From Martinezella rhizogenes (GTDB lineage: Bacteria; Pseudomonadota; Alphaproteobacteria; Rhizobiales; Rhizobiaceae): a stretch of DNA of 64,000 bases. The DNA lies in the NCBI RefSeq assembly GCF_000799715.1, contig NZ_JUHG01000018.1, positions 286,269 to 350,268 on the forward strand, written 5' to 3'. The position numbers were made by a program, and so were the translations under genes. The stretch's first letter is position 1; the number at the start of each line of letters is the position of its first letter. This document shows, one piece after another, positions 63,404 to 64,000 of this stretch. Below the pieces are notes generated by a model. The model was not told the origin of the DNA, searched no databases, and saw nothing but the letters and a program-made list of their open reading frames with translations.

Positions 63404-64000
63404 ATGGCAAAGAGTAAGTTTGAGCGCAATAAGCCGCACGTTAACGTCGGCACGATTGGCCACGTTGACCATGGCAAGACGTCTCTGACGGCAGCGATCA
63501 CGAAGTACTTCGGTGAGTACAAGGCGTATGACCAGATCGACGCCGCACCGGAAGAAAAGGCGCGCGGCATCACGATTTCGACGGCACACGTTGAATATGA
63601 GACGCCTGCTCGCCACTACGCGCACGTCGACTGCCCCGGCCACGCTGACTATGTGAAGAACATGATCACCGGTGCCGCCCAGATGGACGGCGCGATCCTG
63701 GTTTGCTCGGCCGCCGACGGCCCGATGCCGCAGACGCGCGAACACATCCTGCTCGCCCGCCAGGTTGGCGTACCGGCGATCGTTGTGTTCCTGAACAAGG
63801 TCGACCAGGTTGACGACGCCGAGCTTCTGGAGCTCGTCGAGATGGAAGTTCGCGAACTTCTGTCGTCCTACGATTTCCCGGGCGACGACGTCCCGGTCGT
63901 CAAGGGTTCGGCTCTTGCCGCGCTCAACGACAGCAACAAGACCATCGGCGAAGACGCGATCCGCGAGCTGATGGCTGCTGTTGACGCCTACATCCCGACG
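63404..64000 (+). CDS. tuf: Elongation factor Tu (3' end outside the window)
   Basis: Brings aminoacyl-tRNA to the ribosome. The first 199 codons are present and run off the window end. The GTP-binding domain is complete up to here: G1 GTIGHVDHGKTS near residues 17-28, the switch I region KARGITISTAHVEYE, G3 DCPGHADYV, and G4 VVFLNKVDQV near 130-139 (NKVD). The length of EF-Tu is about 391 residues, so about half is missing. Rhizobia usually have two near-identical tuf copies; the tRNA-Tyr/tRNA-Gly context suggests the one before tRNA-Trp, secE and nusG. Confidence 0.97.
   Translation, partial: MAKSKFERNKPHVNVGTIGHVDHGKTSLTAAITKYFGEYKAYDQIDAAPEEKARGITISTAHVEYETPARHYAHVDCPGHADYVKNMITGAAQMDGAILVCSAADGPMPQTREHILLARQVGVPAIVVFLNKVDQVDDAELLELVEMEVRELLSSYDFPGDDVPVVKGSALAALNDSNKTIGEDAIRELMAAVDAYIPT

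Overview
The window is a stretch of chromosome from an alphaproteobacterium of the Rhizobiaceae (Rhizobium/Agrobacterium type). The reasons are the high GC content, the gene order (lolCD-dnaE, divK-pleD-rpmG, pyrB-pyrC'-plsY-dprA-topA-rnr, gatCAB, accBC-aat, rne-amidase-mrcA-prfB, rlmB-tRNA-tuf), the Caulobacter-type regulators DivK and PleD, and direct-repeat SOS boxes of the alphaproteobacterial GAAC-N7-GAAC type. It is mostly core housekeeping DNA. I see no insertion sequence, prophage, CRISPR array or rRNA. The first gene (lolC) and the last (tuf) are cut by the window ends.

Layout. 1-1.7 kb: lipoprotein exporter lolC/lolD and a DUF5680 gene. 1.85-5.6 kb: an SOS-boxed 28-residue membrane peptide gene just upstream of the replicative polymerase dnaE. 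5.6-10.1 kb: an L,D-transpeptidase, a FemAB/CelD-like acyltransferase fused to TPR repeats, and dinB with its own SOS box. 10.1-14.6 kb: a GNAT, a HAD phosphatase, a DUF3572 gene, divK-pleD, a structured sRNA candidate and rpmG. 14.7-26 kb: an MFS transporter, then a long minus-strand series (pyrB, a catalytically dead pyrC homologue, plsY, dprA, topA, rnr, DUF983) in which several genes overlap or abut. 26-31 kb: aidB, a VapBC toxin-antitoxin pair with a palindromic operator, GNAT and TetR genes, small membrane proteins and ruvX. 31-39.7 kb: gatC, gatA and gatB with an UPF0173 hydrolase, a DUF4139 exported protein, a YjhX-like gene and three GNATs. 39.8-45.7 kb: NDUFA12, DUF2155, DUF1062, then aat-accC-accB-aroQ-dsbA. 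45.9-57.8 kb: an aminotransferase, a low-GC exported protein, rne, a cell-wall amidase, mrcA, prfB (with a programmed +1 frameshift) and nadK. 58-64 kb: tRNA-Thr, small exported proteins, a methyltransferase, an Inh-type protease inhibitor, rlmB, tRNA-Tyr, tRNA-Gly, DUF3597 and tuf.

How it fits together. Several genes act on envelope growth (amidase, PBP1A, L,D-transpeptidase, Lol system, PlsY) and on the cell cycle (DivK, PleD). Translation is served by GatCAB, RF2, L33, RlmB, EF-Tu and three tRNAs. DNA processing is served by DnaE, DinB, TopA, DprA and RuvX. The most interesting signal is the small SOS-regulated membrane peptide ahead of dnaE, which resembles the Caulobacter division inhibitor SidA in size, topology and control. 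Other points of note are the inactive dihydroorotase, the prfB frameshift, the unassigned structured RNA between pleD and rpmG, and three hairpins in the rne leader.
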